Notes: generated from the sequence alone by a model not told the origin. A stretch of DNA of 64,000 nt from DATATV01 sp035551355 (GCA_035551355.1 DASZNF010000053.1:1-64000), one strand, 5' to 3'; positions 51,877 to 60,691 are shown, counted from the stretch's first letter. Numbers and translations are program-made.

Positions 51877-53283
51877 GTGGCCGACCTGACCGAATACCGG
51901 CGGCGCCGCGACCCGGCACGCACTCCCGAACCGGTGCCCGAGGATGGTCCGCTGCCCAGCGGCGGCAACGACGTGTTCGTAATCCAGGAGCACCACGCCC
52001 GGCGACTGCACTACGACGTGCGGCTGGAGCGGGACGGGGTGCTGGTGTCCTGGGCGGTGCCCAAGGGCCTGCCCGAGCACGGTGGCGCGGTGCGGCTGGC
52101 GGTGCACACCGAGGACCATCCGATGGAGTACGCCGGATTCGCCGGGGACATCCCGGGCGGCGAGTACGGCGCCGGGCACGTGGACATCTTCGATCGCGGC
52201 CGGTACGAGACGCTGAAGTGGAGCCGGGACGAGGTCGAGGTGGTGCTGCACGGGCGGCGCACCGAAGGCCGGTTCGTGTTCTTCCGCCGGACGCGTGGTT
52301 CGAACGACCGGGACTGGATGGTGCGCCGGCGCAGCGATCCCGGCGCGGACGACGACCACGTGGACGATGACGGCGGGCCGATCTCGGTCCAGGTCGAGGA
52401 TCGGCGGTTGCGACTGTCCAATTTGGACAAGGTGCTGTATCCGGAGACCGGATTCACCAAGGGCGAGGTGATCGACTACTACCAGCGTATCGCGCCGGTG
52501 CTGCTGCCCCGGCTGGCCGGCCGGCCGGTGACGTTTCGCCGCTACCCCAACGGAGTCGACGCGCATTCGTTCTTCGAGAAGGACGTGTCCCGGCACGCGC
52601 CGGACTGGGTGCGCACCGTGCACCTGCCGACCCCGGGCAGCACCAAGGACAGCGAGTACGCCGATTTCCCGATGGTCGACGATCTGCCCACGCTGATCTG
52701 GGCCGCCAACCTGGCCGCCCTGGAACTGCACGTTCCACAGTGGACTGTCGGTCCGCGGGGCGGGGTGCGCGCGCCGGATCTGCTGGTGTTCGATCTGGAT
52801 CCGGGCGCACCGGCCACCATCGTGGAGTGCGCCCGGGTGGCTCAGCTGATCAACGAGGCGCTGACTGCGGACGGGCTGACCGGATTCCCGAAAACCAGCG
52901 GCTCCAAGGGGATGCAGATCTACGTGCCGGTGCGAGTCAGCGCCGAGGGCCGCACCCGGGCCTATGCCCGCACGCTGGCCGACCGGCTGGCCCAGGAGCA
53001 TCCGGAGCTGGTGGTCGCGGTGATGGCCAGGGCGCGCCGGGGCGGCAAGGTGTTCGTGGACTGGGACCAGAACAACCCGAACAAGACCACCATCGCGCCG
53101 TATTCGCTGCGCGCCCGCGACCAGCCGGCCGTGTCCACCCCGGTCACCTGGCGCGAGGTGAGCCGCTGCCGTGAACCGGCCGACCTGAGCTTCACCGCCG
53201 AGCAGGTGCTGGACCGGGTGTCCCGGCGCGGTGACCTGCTGGCCGGCCTGGACGACGCGGTCGCGCCGCTGCCCCGCGGCTGA
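51877..53283 (+). CDS. ligD: LigD-type protein: 3'-phosphoesterase fused to AEP polymerase, no ligase
   Basis: A 468-residue bifunctional end-joining protein. The phosphoesterase domain (about 30-170) has HHARRLHYDVRLE with the metal His/Asp set, the HTEDHPMEYAGF His and IPGGEYGAG. The polymerase domain (about 185-460) has the DxD pair FDLDPG (Asp306, Asp308) and VFVDWDQNN. In the nucleotide motif KTSGSKGMQIY, residue 347 is Gln where many LigD polymerases have His. There is no ligase module, so a separate ligase must seal. GTG 51877 is preferred over GTG 51856; neither has a good ribosome site. Confidence 0.88.
   Translation: MADLTEYRRRRDPARTPEPVPEDGPLPSGGNDVFVIQEHHARRLHYDVRLERDGVLVSWAVPKGLPEHGGAVRLAVHTEDHPMEYAGFAGDIPGGEYGAGHVDIFDRGRYETLKWSRDEVEVVLHGRRTEGRFVFFRRTRGSNDRDWMVRRRSDPGADDDHVDDDGGPISVQVEDRRLRLSNLDKVLYPETGFTKGEVIDYYQRIAPVLLPRLAGRPVTFRRYPNGVDAHSFFEKDVSRHAPDWVRTVHLPTPGSTKDSEYADFPMVDDLPTLIWAANLAALELHVPQWTVGPRGGVRAPDLLVFDLDPGAPATIVECARVAQLINEALTADGLTGFPKTSGSKGMQIYVPVRVSAEGRTRAYARTLADRLAQEHPELVVAVMARARRGGKVFVDWDQNNPNKTTIAPYSLRARDQPAVSTPVTWREVSRCREPADLSFTAEQVLDRVSRRGDLLAGLDDAVAPLPRG
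52734..52744 (+). repeat. Iterated palindrome copy (CAG form)
   Basis: TCCACAGTGGA inside the LigD-type gene, in a different reading frame from most coding copies. Confidence 0.7.
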
Positions 53284-53305
53284 ATGCGACCATCGGGTTC
53301 GCTCG

Positions 53306-53321
53306 ATTGGTCTATACCTCC
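53306..53321 (+). promoter_or_regulatory. DasR-like box upstream of GH20 gene
   Basis: ATTGGTCTATACCTCC matches the DasR consensus ACTGGTCTAGACCAGT at 11 of 16 positions, with both core halves TGGTCT and ACC intact. It ends 30 bp before the GH20 start codon. Confidence 0.5.
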
Positions 53322-53351
53322 ATGCGAGCCAGGCGAGTAGAAGAAACAGCC

Positions 53352-54965
53352 ATGGGACTGCGTTCGAGGTGGACCCGGCCGGCCCTGGCCGCCGCCGCAC
53401 TGGCACTGCTCGGTTCGATGACCACCGCGGCGGCCACACCGGCGGCGGACACACCGAACGCGCGGCCGGTCAGCGTCGCCGCGCGGATCGTGCCGGAACC
53501 GGCGCAGATCAGCGATGATCCCGGTACTTTCCGGATCACCCCGGCCACCGCGATCCACCTCGGCGCACCGCAGGCCGCCGGGGTCGCCGGGCAGCTGGCC
53601 GCGTTGTTGCGACCGGCGACCGGGTATCCGCTGCCGATCACCCGCGCGCCCGCCCCGGGCGGGATCTCGCTGATCCTGGACCGGGAGGGGCCACGGCTGG
53701 GCGCGGAGGGCTACCGGCTGGACGTGACCGCCGCGGGCATCGCCATCCGGGCCAACCAGCCGGCCGGGCTGTTCTACGGCGTGCAGACCCTGCACCAGTT
53801 GCTGCCCGCGGCCGCGGACGCCACCACCCGCCAGCCCGGCCCGTGGCTGGTGCCGGGCGCGCACGTCACCGACTATCCGCGGTTCGCCTACCGGGGCGCG
53901 ATGCTCGACGTGTCGCGGCATTTCTTCCCGGTTTCCGTTGTCGAGCAGTACATCGACGAGATCTCCGAGTACAAGGTCAATTATCTGCACCTGCACCTGT
54001 CCGACGACCAGGGCTGGCGGATCGCGATCAACGGCTGGCCCCGGCTGACCAGCTACGGCGGCAGCACCGAGGTCGGTGGCGGCCCGGGCGGGTACTACAC
54101 GCAGGCCCAGTACAAGCAGATCGTGGCCTACGCGCAGGCGCACTTCGTGACCATCGTGCCGGAGATCGACGGCCCCGGGCACACCAACGCCGCGCTGGCC
54201 TCCTACGCCCAGCTCAACTGCGACGGCCAGGCCCCGCCGCTGTACACCGGCACCGATGTCGGGTTCAGCTCGCTGTGCGTGGACTCCGGCATCACCTACA
54301 CCTTCGAGCAGGACGTGCTCGACCAACTGGCCGCGCTCACGCCCGGCCCGTACCTGCACGTGGGCGGGGACGAGGCACAGTCGACCACCGCCGCCGACTA
54401 CGCCACCTTCGAGAACCGGTTGCTGCCACTGGTTTCCGGGGCGGGCAAGGCGGCGATCGCCTGGCACGACATCACCGCGGTGGACCCGCCGACCTCGGTG
54501 GTGCCGGAGTACTGGGGCACCACCACGACCGACGCAGGCACCGCGGCGGCCGCGGCCCGCGGCAACAAGATCATCATGGCTCCGGCCAACAAGGCATACC
54601 TGGACATGAAGTACACGCCGAGCACGAAACTCGGGCAGAACTGGGCGGCCTACATCGAGGTCCAGGACGCCTACGACTGGGATCCGGGCAACTACCTGCA
54701 GGGCGTCGGCGAGTCCTCGGTACTGGGTGTGGAGGCGCCGATCTGGTCGGAGACCCTGGTGACCCTGGCCAACATCCAGTACCTGGCCTTCCCCCGGCTG
54801 CCCACGATCGCCGAGCTGGGCTGGTCGCCGCAGGCCACGCACGACTGGTCGTCGTTCCGGGTGCGGCTGGGCCAGCAGGGGCCCCGGTGGACCGTGGACG
54901 GGATGAACTTCTACGCCTCGCCACAGGTGCCCTGGGCGCCGGGCACCAAGGGCGGTGTGGATTAG
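53352..54965 (+). CDS. Secreted GH20 beta-N-acetylhexosaminidase
   Basis: A 537-residue exported enzyme. The signal peptide is at about 1-30 (LAAAALALLGSMTTAAAT). The GH20b domain (about 45-165) precedes the barrel with MLDVSRHFFPV, HLHLSDDQGWRI and the catalytic Asp-Glu in LHVGGDEAQ. It removes terminal GlcNAc from chitin oligomers by substrate-assisted catalysis. ATG 53352 is chosen because an upstream in-frame ATG (53322) abuts the DasR-like box. It works downstream of the GH18 chitinase in the same window; its stop overlaps a STAS gene. Confidence 0.92.
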   Translation: MGLRSRWTRPALAAAALALLGSMTTAAATPAADTPNARPVSVAARIVPEPAQISDDPGTFRITPATAIHLGAPQAAGVAGQLAALLRPATGYPLPITRAPAPGGISLILDREGPRLGAEGYRLDVTAAGIAIRANQPAGLFYGVQTLHQLLPAAADATTRQPGPWLVPGAHVTDYPRFAYRGAMLDVSRHFFPVSVVEQYIDEISEYKVNYLHLHLSDDQGWRIAINGWPRLTSYGGSTEVGGGPGGYYTQAQYKQIVAYAQAHFVTIVPEIDGPGHTNAALASYAQLNCDGQAPPLYTGTDVGFSSLCVDSGITYTFEQDVLDQLAALTPGPYLHVGGDEAQSTTAADYATFENRLLPLVSGAGKAAIAWHDITAVDPPTSVVPEYWGTTTTDAGTAAAAARGNKIIMAPANKAYLDMKYTPSTKLGQNWAAYIEVQDAYDWDPGNYLQGVGESSVLGVEAPIWSETLVTLANIQYLAFPRLPTIAELGWSPQATHDWSSFRVRLGQQGPRWTVDGMNFYASPQVPWAPGTKGGVD

Positions 54966-55354
54966 TACACGTTGGTGGGGTCCAGCGCCCCGCGCACCGT
55001 GGTGTGGATGCGGAAGAGCTGGTTGACCCCGCCGATGGTCATCGGCCAGATCACCCGCTGCAGCGCCACCAACCGCAGCTCCACCTGCCTGCGCGCGCAT
55101 TGCTCGCGCAGCCGCAACAGCACCGACAGCCCGGCCGAACCGAAGAAGGTCACGCCGATCAGGTCCACCACGAGCACCTCGGCGGTCAGGTCGAGCGCGA
55201 GGGCCAGCTGGGTGCCGACCAGTCCCGCGGTGGCCATGTCCAGCTCGCCCGCGACCCTGGCCAGCACCAGCGTCGTGTCGTGCCGCTGGATGGCGACCTC
55301 GATGAGGTCTTCGGGCACGATCGGAACTCGGGGCGTGGGCAGTTCGCCGGTCAC
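54962..55354 (-). CDS. STAS-domain anti-sigma factor antagonist
   Basis: A 130-residue SpoIIAA/RsbV-like protein. The STAS fold is clear: TTLVLARVAGELDMATAGLV, VLVVDLIGVTFFGSAGLSVLL with the phosphorylatable Ser in GSAG, and a C-terminal helix. Such proteins free a sigma factor by binding an anti-sigma kinase when dephosphorylated. GTG 55354 has GGAGG just upstream. No anti-sigma or sigma gene is adjacent, so it is an orphan. It converges on and overlaps the GH20 stop. Confidence 0.88.
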   Translation of the reverse strand: MTGELPTPRVPIVPEDLIEVAIQRHDTTLVLARVAGELDMATAGLVGTQLALALDLTAEVLVVDLIGVTFFGSAGLSVLLRLREQCARRQVELRLVALQRVIWPMTIGGVNQLFRIHTTVRGALDPTNVY

Positions 55355-55437
55355 GACACCACCTCCGTCACCCCTCCCCTCCGGCATGGTACTGCGCGAT
55401 CGGCCCGCCCGGACGGTAACTGCATGCGACGGGTCGA

Positions 55438-56565
55438 TCACGATCCGAGACTAGCCGTCGAGTCGAACCTGGTGGGCCGGTAAGGGGCCAGTTCAGGGAC
55501 GTCGCGACCCTCGGTCAGCTCGGTGGCGACCAGCTCGGCCAGGTGCGCGCCCAGGGTCACACCGCTGTGCGTGACCACCACATAGCCGCGGTCGCCGACC
55601 GGACCCACGATCGGGTGCCAGTCGACCGGGATCGGCCGCACGCACACCCGGTGTTCCACCACCCGGGCGCCGGCCAGCCCGGGCACGATGCGGCGGGCCC
55701 GGTCCAGCAGTTCGGCCGCCCAGCCGCGCAGGTCCCGCTCCGGGGTGTGCAGGTCGACCCGGGCGTCCTCGGCCTCCAGGTGCAGCAGGCCGTCCGGGTG
55801 CGGGCGCAGGACCACCTCGGGCGTGTGCAACAGCCGCCGCGGCACCGGCTCGGCGACCGGGCCGACCCGGACGATCAGGCACGGCGCCTCGGAGCCGGGT
55901 TCGTCCCAGCGCAGCAACGGAACCGGCGGGCCGAACCGCCCGGCCAGTTCCGGGGTCCACCGGCCCGCGCAGCACACCACCACGCCGGCGGTCACCGCCG
56001 GTCCACTCGCGGTGCGCACCTCGCCCTCGGTCACGTCCACCACCCGGCCCGCGTCGCCGGTGCGCACGCTCGCGCCGAATCCCTCGGCCCGGGCCACCAG
56101 CCGGTCGACCAGCGGCTCGGTGAGCAGGTAGGCCTCCTCGGGAAACCAAGCCAGCGCCGGGTTTCCGGGCGGGAGGGTGATGCCCGGTTCGAGGGCGGCG
56201 GCGGTGACCGGGTCGATCATCCGGGCCGCGTAACCCCAGTCGGCCAGCCGCCGCACCCGCTCGGTCAGCGCGCCCGGATCGGCCGACCACTCGAGGTTTC
56301 CCACCGGGCGAAACCAATTCTCACCGTCCATTGTGGACGCTAGTGCGGCCCAGGCCCGCATGCCCGCCAGGTTGCGGTCGTAGTACGCACGTGGGGTTTT
56401 CTCGTTGGCGTTGCACCAGGCCAGGCTGGAGCGGGTGGTGGCCCGGCCGGGCCGGTCGCGGTCCAACAGGGTGACCGGCGCGCCCCGCGCGGCCAGCGCC
56501 CCGGCCAGCGCGGCGCCCACCACCCCGGACCCGATCACGGCGTAGCCGCGGGGCGCCGCCGTCAC
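55438..56565 (-). CDS. FAD-dependent amino-acid oxidase-like oxidoreductase (DadA/DAO family)
   Basis: A 375-residue flavoprotein. The dinucleotide motif YAVIGSGVVGAALAGALAARG opens the protein, followed by LLDRDRPGRATTRSS. The C-terminal FAD/substrate block is HPIVGPVGDRGYVVVTHSGVTLGAHLAELVA. The family oxidises amino or N-methyl amino acids, giving H2O2 or feeding electrons onward. GTG 56565 overlaps the end of an ABC remnant gene by 4 bp, so it sits in that transcript. The substrate is unknown. Confidence 0.87.
   Translation of the reverse strand: MTAAPRGYAVIGSGVVGAALAGALAARGAPVTLLDRDRPGRATTRSSLAWCNANEKTPRAYYDRNLAGMRAWAALASTMDGENWFRPVGNLEWSADPGALTERVRRLADWGYAARMIDPVTAAALEPGITLPPGNPALAWFPEEAYLLTEPLVDRLVARAEGFGASVRTGDAGRVVDVTEGEVRTASGPAVTAGVVVCCAGRWTPELAGRFGPPVPLLRWDEPGSEAPCLIVRVGPVAEPVPRRLLHTPEVVLRPHPDGLLHLEAEDARVDLHTPERDLRGWAAELLDRARRIVPGLAGARVVEHRVCVRPIPVDWHPIVGPVGDRGYVVVTHSGVTLGAHLAELVATELTEGRDVPELAPYRPTRFDSTASLGS
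56326..56338 (-). repeat. Iterated palindrome copy (CAA form)
   Basis: GTCCATTGTGGAC inside the FAD oxidase gene. Confidence 0.75.
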
Positions 56566-56792
56566 CGGCCGGCCACCCGCCGGTAGCGGGCCACCGCCAG
56601 CGGCAGGAACACCACCACGATCAGCACCGCGCCGTTGGGTCCGAGCAGCCCGAACACGCTGCCCGCCGGGATGTCCGGGTCCACGCCGGCCAGGGCTCGG
56701 GTGGACCCAAACCCGGCCAGGGCTCGGGTGGACCGGAAGGTCTTCACCAGCGCCTCCGTCCGCACGACTGAACCGCCGCGCTCGCCAGTCAT
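56562..56792 (-). pseudogene. Deletion-scarred ABC exporter: ATPase N-terminus fused to permease C-terminus
   Basis: A 76-residue open frame. The first part is the start of a DrrA-like ATPase (VVRTEALVKTFRSTRALAG...IPAGSVFGLLGPNGA), cut off inside Walker A. It is joined in frame to VLIVVVFLPLAVARYRRVAGR, the typical last helix and tail of an ABC-2 permease. An internal deletion of most of an ATPase-permease gene pair explains this. A 27-bp in-frame duplication repeats STRALAG. It cannot act as a transporter. The divergent tetR gene probably once controlled it. Confidence 0.7.
56686..56734. repeat. In-frame 27-bp duplication in ABC remnant
   Basis: A 22-bp unit starting CCGGCCAGGGCTCGGG occurs at 56686-56707 and 56713-56734, offset 27 bp (nine codons), so the reading frame is kept. 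Confidence 0.8.
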
Positions 56793-56842
56793 GGCGGAGA
56801 GCGTAAACGTGCGTCCCGACACACGCTGGCGGATTGGTCTTC

Positions 56843-56886
56843 TGAACGCGTTCAAATCGGCGTACAGTCACTCCTGAACACGTTCA
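56843..56886 (+). promoter_or_regulatory. Paired TetR-type operators
   Basis: TGAACGCGTTCA (56843-56854, perfect) and TGAACACGTTCA (56875-56886, one mismatch) both extend into AAA on the right, 32 bp apart (about three helical turns). They lie between the divergent ABC remnant and the membrane protein-tetR operon. Autoregulation by the TetR protein at 57302 is inferred. Confidence 0.65.
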
Positions 56887-56915
56887 AAAACCTCCAAACG
56901 AAGGAAGTGATCGCC

Positions 56916-57296
56916 ATGGACCCCGTGGTCGTGGCGTATGTCGTGTACATCACGCTGGACGTGGTGCTCACCGTGGTCGTGGCGCACGCGCTGTCCCGGC
57001 ACGGCCGGGCCTACCTGGCCGACGTGTTCGGCGACGAACGCACCGGCGCGGCCATGAACCAGCTGCTGGTGGTCGGGTTCTACCTGGTCAACTTCGGGTT
57101 CGGCGCGCTGTGGCTGCACACCGGGGCGCAGGTGTCCTCGCTGCGCGAGCTGCTGCAGGTGCTGTCGGTCAAGCTGGGCACGGTGCTGCTCGTGGTCGGC
57201 GCCCTGCACCTGGTCAACCTGCTGATCTTCAGCCGCATCCGGCGCAACGCGCTGATCGACAAAACGCTGCGCGAGGGCGCCCGGCCAGTATCGTGA
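56916..57296 (+). CDS. Small membrane protein co-transcribed with tetR
   Basis: A 126-residue protein with three predicted TM helices (VVVAYVVYITLDVVLTVVVAH, LLVVGFYLVNFGFGALWLH, LGTVLLVVGALHLVNLLIF) and a basic C-terminus. AAGGAAG lies 8-14 nt before ATG 56916. I do not recognise a family. It is the first gene after the twin operators and ends a few bases from tetR, so it is likely the present target of that regulator. A transport or membrane-stress role is a guess. Confidence 0.7.
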   Translation: MDPVVVAYVVYITLDVVLTVVVAHALSRHGRAYLADVFGDERTGAAMNQLLVVGFYLVNFGFGALWLHTGAQVSSLRELLQVLSVKLGTVLLVVGALHLVNLLIFSRIRRNALIDKTLREGARPVS

Positions 57297-57301
57297 CCGC
57301 G

Positions 57302-57997
57302 ATGGCTGACGGCGCGCCGACCACGGCGAGGAAGAGCGACGCGACCAGGACGCTGATCCTGGACACCGCGCTGCGCCTGTTCGCCGACCGGGGCTACGAG
57401 CGCACCACGATGCGCGGGGTGGCCACCGAGGCCGGGGTGTCGGTGGGCAACGCCTACTACTACTTCGACTCCAAGGAACATCTGGTCCAGGGCTTTTACG
57501 ACCGGATAAGCGAACTGCACGTGCAGGCCAGCCGGGCGGTGCTGGACACCGAAACCGAACTGGGCGCCCGGCTGCACGGGGTGCTGTCGGCCTGGCTGGA
57601 CATCGCCACCCCGTATCACCGGTTCGGCCCCCAGTTCTTCCGCAACGCCGCGAACCCGGAGAGCCCGCTCAGCCCGTTCTCTCCGGAGTCCGCGCCGGCC
57701 CGGGAGCTGGCCATCGGGGTGCTGCGCGAGGTGGCGGACGGCTCGGCCGCGAAGATGGATCCGAAACTGCGGCCGGAACTGCCCGAACTGTTGTGGATCT
57801 ACCAGATGGGCATCGTGCTGTACTGGGTGCACGACCGCTCCGCCGGGCAGCGCCGCACCCGGGCCCTGCTGGATCGCACGGTGCCGCTGATCGACCGGGC
57901 GGTCGGGTTGTCCCGGCTGCGGGTGATGCGGCCGTTGATCGCCGAGGCGGTCAGCGTGGTGAATGATCTGCTTTACCCCGAGCCGCCCGCTCACTAA
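57302..57997 (+). CDS. TetR-family transcriptional regulator
   Basis: A 231-residue repressor. The helix-turn-helix (ILDTALRLFADRGYERTTMRGVATEAGVSVGNAYYYFDSKEHLVQGFYDR) is complete and followed by a helical ligand domain with a conserved-looking FGPQFFRNAANPESPLSPFSPES stretch. ATG 57302; GTG 57293, which overlaps the previous stop as GTGA, is an alternative. Probably binds the twin TGAAC-type operators upstream of its own operon and originally also controlled the lost ABC exporter. Confidence 0.9.
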   Translation: MADGAPTTARKSDATRTLILDTALRLFADRGYERTTMRGVATEAGVSVGNAYYYFDSKEHLVQGFYDRISELHVQASRAVLDTETELGARLHGVLSAWLDIATPYHRFGPQFFRNAANPESPLSPFSPESAPARELAIGVLREVADGSAAKMDPKLRPELPELLWIYQMGIVLYWVHDRSAGQRRTRALLDRTVPLIDRAVGLSRLRVMRPLIAEAVSVVNDLLYPEPPAH

Positions 57998-58072
57998 ACT
58001 GCCTCTGTTCGGCCGAACTCGATTCGATATCTCGAACATCCGAAATGTCGAACGGCGCACTTTCGGGCCTGT

Positions 58073-60691
58073 ATGGAGTCGATGATGATTTCCGGCGGCG
58101 CGTTACCGGGCAAACTCTTCCGCAGCACTCCGGCGGTTTTTCTGGCCGTGCTCACCCTGCTCTGCGTCGGCCTGCCCACCGCGGCGCAGGCGGGCACCGC
58201 CGCCGCACAACCGGTGGCACGCTGGGCTTTCGACGAGGGAACCGGCGGCACGGCGGCGGATTCGTCCGGGCACGGGCACACCGCGACGCTCACCGGGGCG
58301 GGCGCGGGCTGGGGCCCGGGAAAGATCGGCCCGTACAGCCTGTCGGTGACTCCGCAGTCGTATGCCGACGCCTCATCCGGAATTGTCGACACCACCCGTA
58401 GTTTCTCCGTGTCGGCCTGGGTGAAACTGAACTCGATATCCGGCTACCAGACGTTTGTCAGCGTGGACGGCGGCAATCTGTCCGGCTTCTATCTGCAACT
58501 GCGCGCCGATTCCGGCACCTTCGCCTTCACCGTGCCCACCGCGGACAGCGACACCTCCGGCGGCGCGGTGGCCTACGCGCCGTGGACGCCGTCGGCCGGG
58601 GTCTGGTACCACCTGGTCGGCGTGGACGATCTGGCCGCCGGGCAGGTCGAGTTGTACGTCGACGGGTTGTTGCAGGCGAAGGTGCCGGTGACCGGGACCT
58701 GGGCCGCCGCCGGGCACACCGCGGTCGGCCGCGGTTTCTACAACCAGGGCCAGACCGACTGGGTCAACGGCCAGATCGACGATGTACAGCTCTACCAGCA
58801 GGCGCTGACCGCGGACCAGGCGTGCGCGACCGGCGACGGCCTGGACACCTGCACGCCCGCGCCGAACACGGTCAGCGTGAACGCGGGCCAGACCGGACCG
58901 AAGGTCAGCTCCACCCTGTTCGGCTCGTTCCTGGAGGACATCAGCCACTCCGTGGAGGGCGGGCTGTACGGCGAACTGATCCAGAACCGCGGCATGATGG
59001 CCGCGACCACGCCACCGGACTGGTCGGCGGTGACCGGTGGATCGGGGCAGGCGAGCATCGTGCTGGACGCCGGTCATCCGCTCGACACCGCGCTGACCCG
59101 ATCACTCGAACTGTCCGTCGGCACAACGGGTCCGGGTAGCCGGGTGGGCATCGCGAACGACGGTTTCTGGGGTATTCCGGTGCATCCGGCCACGACCTAC
59201 ACCGCCTCGTTCTTCGCCGAGGCGTCCCGGCCGGTCGCCGGGCCGCTGACCGTGTCCATCGAGGGCGCCGACGGAACGGTGTACGCGTCCGGCACGGTGC
59301 GCGGCATCGGCACCGGCTGGCACCAGTATTCTTTGCGCCTCAACACTTCTCGCGGCGCGCCGACCACCAGCGAGACCCGGTTCGTGATCAGCACCACCGA
59401 TCCGGGCGCGTCCGGCGCGAACCTGTGGTTCGACCAGGTGTCGTTGTTCCCGCCCACCTATGACAACCAGGCCAACGGCATGCGGGTGGACCTGATGGAG
59501 AAGCTCGCCGCGCTGCACCCGGCCTATCTGCGGTTCCCGGGCGGCAACTACCTGGAGGGCGACACCATCGCCACCCGGTTCAACTGGAAGAACACCATCG
59601 GCCCGACCTACGACCGCCCCGGACACCAGGACGACGCCTGGGGTTACTGGTCCACCGACGGCATGGGCATCCTGAACTACCTGGAGATGGCCGAAGAGGT
59701 TGGCGCGCAGCCGGTTCTGGCCGTCTGGGCCGGGTACACGCTGACCGGCACGCACGTGCCCGCCGACCAGCTCGGACCGTACGTGCGGGACGCGGTGGAC
59801 GAACTCCAGTACGCCACCGGTCCGGTCACCTCCTACTGGGGCGCCAAGCGCGCCACGGACGGGCACCCGGCGCCGTTCCACGTTTCCGAAGTGGAGATCG
59901 GCAACGAGGACTTCTTCGACACCTCGGGCAGTTACGAGCAGCGCTACGCCGCGTTCTACGACGCCCTGCACGCCGCAGATCCGAGCCTGAAGTTCATCGC
60001 CACCACCCCGGTCAGTTCCCGGCCCTACGATCTGATCGACGACCACTTCTACGCGCCGCCGGCCTGGTTCGAGGCCAATTCCCATTACTACGACAGCTAT
60101 TCCCGCACCGCGCCGCAGGTGTTCGTGGGCGAGTTCGCGGCGCAGTCCGGGGTGCCGACGCCGAACATCAGCGCGGCCCTCGGCGACGCGAGCTGGCTGG
60201 CCGGACTGGAACGCGACTCGGACGTGGTCACCATGGCCTCGTACGCGCCGCTGCTGGTGGACGTCAACGACGTCACCTGGCCGACCAACATGATCGGTTT
60301 CGACGCCACCACCAGCTACGTCTCCCCCACCTACTACGCCCAGCAACTGTTGCAGCGGTTGCACGGCGACGTGGTGATCGGCGCGTCGGCCGATCCCGGA
60401 TCGCCGTTGCAGACACTGGCCACCCGGGACAGCCGCACCGGCACGGTCTACCTGACGGTGATCAACCCCAGTCCACTCGCGGCGGCGGCCACCGTCCGCC
60501 TGACCGGGCTGCGGCCCGGCGGCAGCGCGCGGCAGACCGTGCTGGCCGGCGGTAGTTCGTCGGACACCAACACGATCACCGACCCTGACCACATCCATCC
60601 GGTGACCAGCACCGTCCGCAGCCTCGGATCGGTGTTCCAGCACCAGTTCCCGGCCTATTCGATGACCGTGTACACCATCCCCGCACGCTGA
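58073..60691 (+). CDS. Secreted GH51 alpha-L-arabinofuranosidase with LamG-like domain
   Basis: An 872-residue exported enzyme. The signal peptide ends near residue 40 (LPTAAQAG). A LamG/concanavalin-type module (about 45-255) precedes the GH51 region (about 265-870), which has a CBM-like insert, then the barrel with acid/base Glu612 in EVEIGNEDFF and nucleophile Glu687 in VFVGEFAA. It releases arabinose from hemicellulose side chains outside the cell. Start could be ATG 58073, 58082 or 58085. The upstream AT-rich stretch (TCGATATCTCGAACATCC) may hold an operator but I cannot name it. Confidence 0.88.
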   Translation: MESMMISGGALPGKLFRSTPAVFLAVLTLLCVGLPTAAQAGTAAAQPVARWAFDEGTGGTAADSSGHGHTATLTGAGAGWGPGKIGPYSLSVTPQSYADASSGIVDTTRSFSVSAWVKLNSISGYQTFVSVDGGNLSGFYLQLRADSGTFAFTVPTADSDTSGGAVAYAPWTPSAGVWYHLVGVDDLAAGQVELYVDGLLQAKVPVTGTWAAAGHTAVGRGFYNQGQTDWVNGQIDDVQLYQQALTADQACATGDGLDTCTPAPNTVSVNAGQTGPKVSSTLFGSFLEDISHSVEGGLYGELIQNRGMMAATTPPDWSAVTGGSGQASIVLDAGHPLDTALTRSLELSVGTTGPGSRVGIANDGFWGIPVHPATTYTASFFAEASRPVAGPLTVSIEGADGTVYASGTVRGIGTGWHQYSLRLNTSRGAPTTSETRFVISTTDPGASGANLWFDQVSLFPPTYDNQANGMRVDLMEKLAALHPAYLRFPGGNYLEGDTIATRFNWKNTIGPTYDRPGHQDDAWGYWSTDGMGILNYLEMAEEVGAQPVLAVWAGYTLTGTHVPADQLGPYVRDAVDELQYATGPVTSYWGAKRATDGHPAPFHVSEVEIGNEDFFDTSGSYEQRYAAFYDALHAADPSLKFIATTPVSSRPYDLIDDHFYAPPAWFEANSHYYDSYSRTAPQVFVGEFAAQSGVPTPNISAALGDASWLAGLERDSDVVTMASYAPLLVDVNDVTWPTNMIGFDATTSYVSPTYYAQQLLQRLHGDVVIGASADPGSPLQTLATRDSRTGTVYLTVINPSPLAAAATVRLTGLRPGGSARQTVLAGGSSSDTNTITDPDHIHPVTSTVRSLGSVFQHQFPAYSMTVYTIPAR

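Noticed and set aside
52415..52427. GTCCAATTTGGAC in the LigD-type gene as an eleventh iterated palindrome
   Set aside because: Its centre differs from the CAG/CAA forms and it encodes the conserved SNLDK segment, so protein constraint explains it.
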